DNA of 6,787 nt from Acidobacteriota bacterium (GTDB lineage: Bacteria; Acidobacteriota; Terriglobia; Terriglobales; Acidobacteriaceae). Below the pieces are notes generated by a model. That model was given only the letters and a program-made list of their open reading frames with translations. It did not search any database and was not told the DNA's origin. Each line of letters starts with the position of its first letter. Positions within the stretch are counted from its first letter, which is position 1. The stretch spans positions 1 to 6,787 of the forward strand of contig JAJYBT010000139.1 of assembly GCA_021778875.1 (NCBI GenBank). The letters run 5' to 3'. Of the stretch, positions 5,593-6,787 are shown piece by piece. The position numbers and the translations under genes were made by a program.

Positions 5593-6787
5593 TTACTGGC
5601 AGCTCGGGAACTTGTAGCTCCCGATGTACGTCCCCCAGTTCGTATAGGTGCCGTTCGTCTTCAGATACTCATTCGTGTACCAGAACGTACAGTCATCCGG
5701 GTCAATGCTCATGCTGGAGTAGTCGCCCCACCGCGTCGCCTTCGTCTGCGAGCCCGTTCCCGTCAGCAGCGTGGAAGACGTCCGCATCGTCTCCGTAGTG
5801 TCATCCCACTGCCTGCCCGTAAACGCCATACCCGGATACACCGACGAGCTCGACGTGCTGAAGCCCAGCCCCAGGTTGCCCAACTTGTCCTGCGCTATGC
5901 TGCCCATCCAGCGGTACAGGCTCGTGTCCGGCGAGTACGTGCTCTCCTGCGTCACCTGCGGGTTCGTCCCCGGATTCTCAATCACGTACCACCGCACGCC
6001 CGTCTGGTTGCTCGCCGAGCTCACCTGCACCGAGTGGTTCACCACCAGCGCATCGCCGCTGAAGCCCGTATTCGCTCCCCCCGCGTAGTTCCGGTATGAC
6101 AGCCGGTACATCAGCCGGTCGCCCAGCGAGTCCAGCTTCTCCCGCGTCCCCGGCTGCGGAACGCACGCCCCGCCGCCGCATGCCGTGTGGAAGGCCGTCA
6201 CCGTCAGCGCCGTCGGTCCGCTCAGCGCCGTCGGGTCGGTCGTTTTCCTCGGGTCAAACTTGTACTGGTACAGGTTCAGCGTGTTCGTGCCAGAGAAGCT
6301 CAGGTACAGCCCTCCCGTGCCGCTCGGTGCCGCCGTCGTCCCGTCCATATCCGCCGGCAGCACGCTCGCCGCGCTCGAATTCAGGATGCACGTCATCGTC
6401 GCCAGAGAGTTGGTGCCGTTCGGCAGCGGCAGTGCGCAAAAGTTCGCACCCTTGAAGGTGGCGCCGTTCGCAAACATATTCGCGGAAAAATACAGCCCGG
6501 AGTAGCTGCGTGAGCTCTCCTGCCAAACCCCCAGCTTCGGATAATCCGGCAGGCTCGCCCCAAACTGGTAGCTGTACACGTCATACGCGCCCGTCGCGTC
6601 CGCCGTCGTTGACACCGCCAGGCACCACTCGTTTTGCGAAAAGCTGCTGTTGTAGGCCAATTGGCTGATCAGCCACTTCTGGTCCGCCTTGTCCCACAGC
6701 ACAATCGGATCGCCGCCATCCTTCGTTGTGCACAGGTCCGTTGCGGGCAGCCCTGCGTTCATCCAGATCGTGTGCAGCGCTGCCGGT
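5593..6787 (-). CDS. Large secreted beta-propeller-like protein, C-terminal part (start outside window)
   Basis: The frame is open from the TAA at 5595-5593 to the right edge, 398 whole codons. An ATG at 6762 exists, but the reading continues upstream of it (A-A-L-H-T-I-W) into sequence that still looks like the family, so it is an internal Met and the 5' end is missing. Recognisable blocks, numbered from that Met: G-G-D-P-I-V-L-W-D (16-24), WLISQLAYN (30-38), CLAVSTTADATGAY (47-60), DYPKLGVW (73-80), RWMGSIAQDKLGNLGLGFS (284-302), RWGDYSSMSIDP (344-355) and the tail CTFWYTNEYLKTNGTY. I recognise these as a family of large secreted repeat proteins common in Acidobacteriota, of unknown function. 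Composition rich in Ser, Thr, Gly and Asn with scattered Cys pairs fits an exported beta-rich fold. No catalytic motif is seen. Two tandem terminators follow it. Confidence 0.8.
   Translation of the reverse strand, partial: PAALHTIWMNAGLPATDLCTTKDGGDPIVLWDKADQKWLISQLAYNSSFSQNEWCLAVSTTADATGAYDVYSYQFGASLPDYPKLGVWQESSRSYSGLYFSANMFANGATFKGANFCALPLPNGTNSLATMTCILNSSAASVLPADMDGTTAAPSGTGGLYLSFSGTNTLNLYQYKFDPRKTTDPTALSGPTALTVTAFHTACGGGACVPQPGTREKLDSLGDRLMYRLSYRNYAGGANTGFSGDALVVNHSVQVSSASNQTGVRWYVIENPGTNPQVTQESTYSPDTSLYRWMGSIAQDKLGNLGLGFSTSSSSVYPGMAFTGRQWDDTTETMRTSSTLLTGTGSQTKATRWGDYSSMSIDPDDCTFWYTNEYLKTNGTYTNWGTYIGSYKFPSCQ

Overview
The window looks like chromosomal DNA from a high-G+C member of the Acidobacteriota (Terriglobus/Granulicella/Acidobacterium type). 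This is inferred from protein content: tandem secreted DUF3857 proteins, a secreted beta-propeller-like protein ending in an 'IDPDDCTFWYTNEYLKT' type tail, and a Tat-exported DsrE-like protein. There is no rRNA, tRNA, CRISPR array, transposase or phage gene to fix the taxonomy. Six protein genes are supported, five on the minus strand and one on the plus strand.

Layout from left to right. (1) Positions 1-692, minus: the N-terminal part of a secreted DUF3857 protein whose 3' end lies beyond the left edge. (2) 695-2677, minus: a complete 660-residue secreted DUF3857/transglutaminase-like protein, two bases upstream of the first gene and probably translationally coupled to it. (3) 2678-2961: an intergenic stretch that contains a long inverted repeat enclosing three small hairpins. 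(4) 2962-3627, minus: Maf-type nucleotide pyrophosphatase carrying an unusual insertion with a strong palindrome. (5) 3640-4626, minus: an isoaspartyl peptidase/L-asparaginase of the Ntn-hydrolase type, directly upstream of maf and probably co-transcribed with it. (6) 4627-4734: a short divergent promoter region. (7) 4735-5445, plus: the Tat-exported DsrE-like protein. (8) 5446-5592: the gap between convergent genes, with two tandem minus-strand intrinsic terminators built on an 18-base direct repeat. (9) 5593-6787, minus: the C-terminal 398 codons of a large secreted protein whose start lies beyond the right edge.

The genes do not form one obvious pathway. Asparaginase plus Maf is a small housekeeping pair; the two DUF3857 proteins form a cell-envelope pair of unknown role. 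I do not see a complete new defence or mobile system. The points most worth a second look are the palindrome-bearing insertion in Maf, the branched inverted-repeat structure before the DUF3857 pair, loss of a substrate-binding aspartate in the asparaginase, loss of the catalytic Cys and His in the transglutaminase-like domain, and the duplicated terminator.
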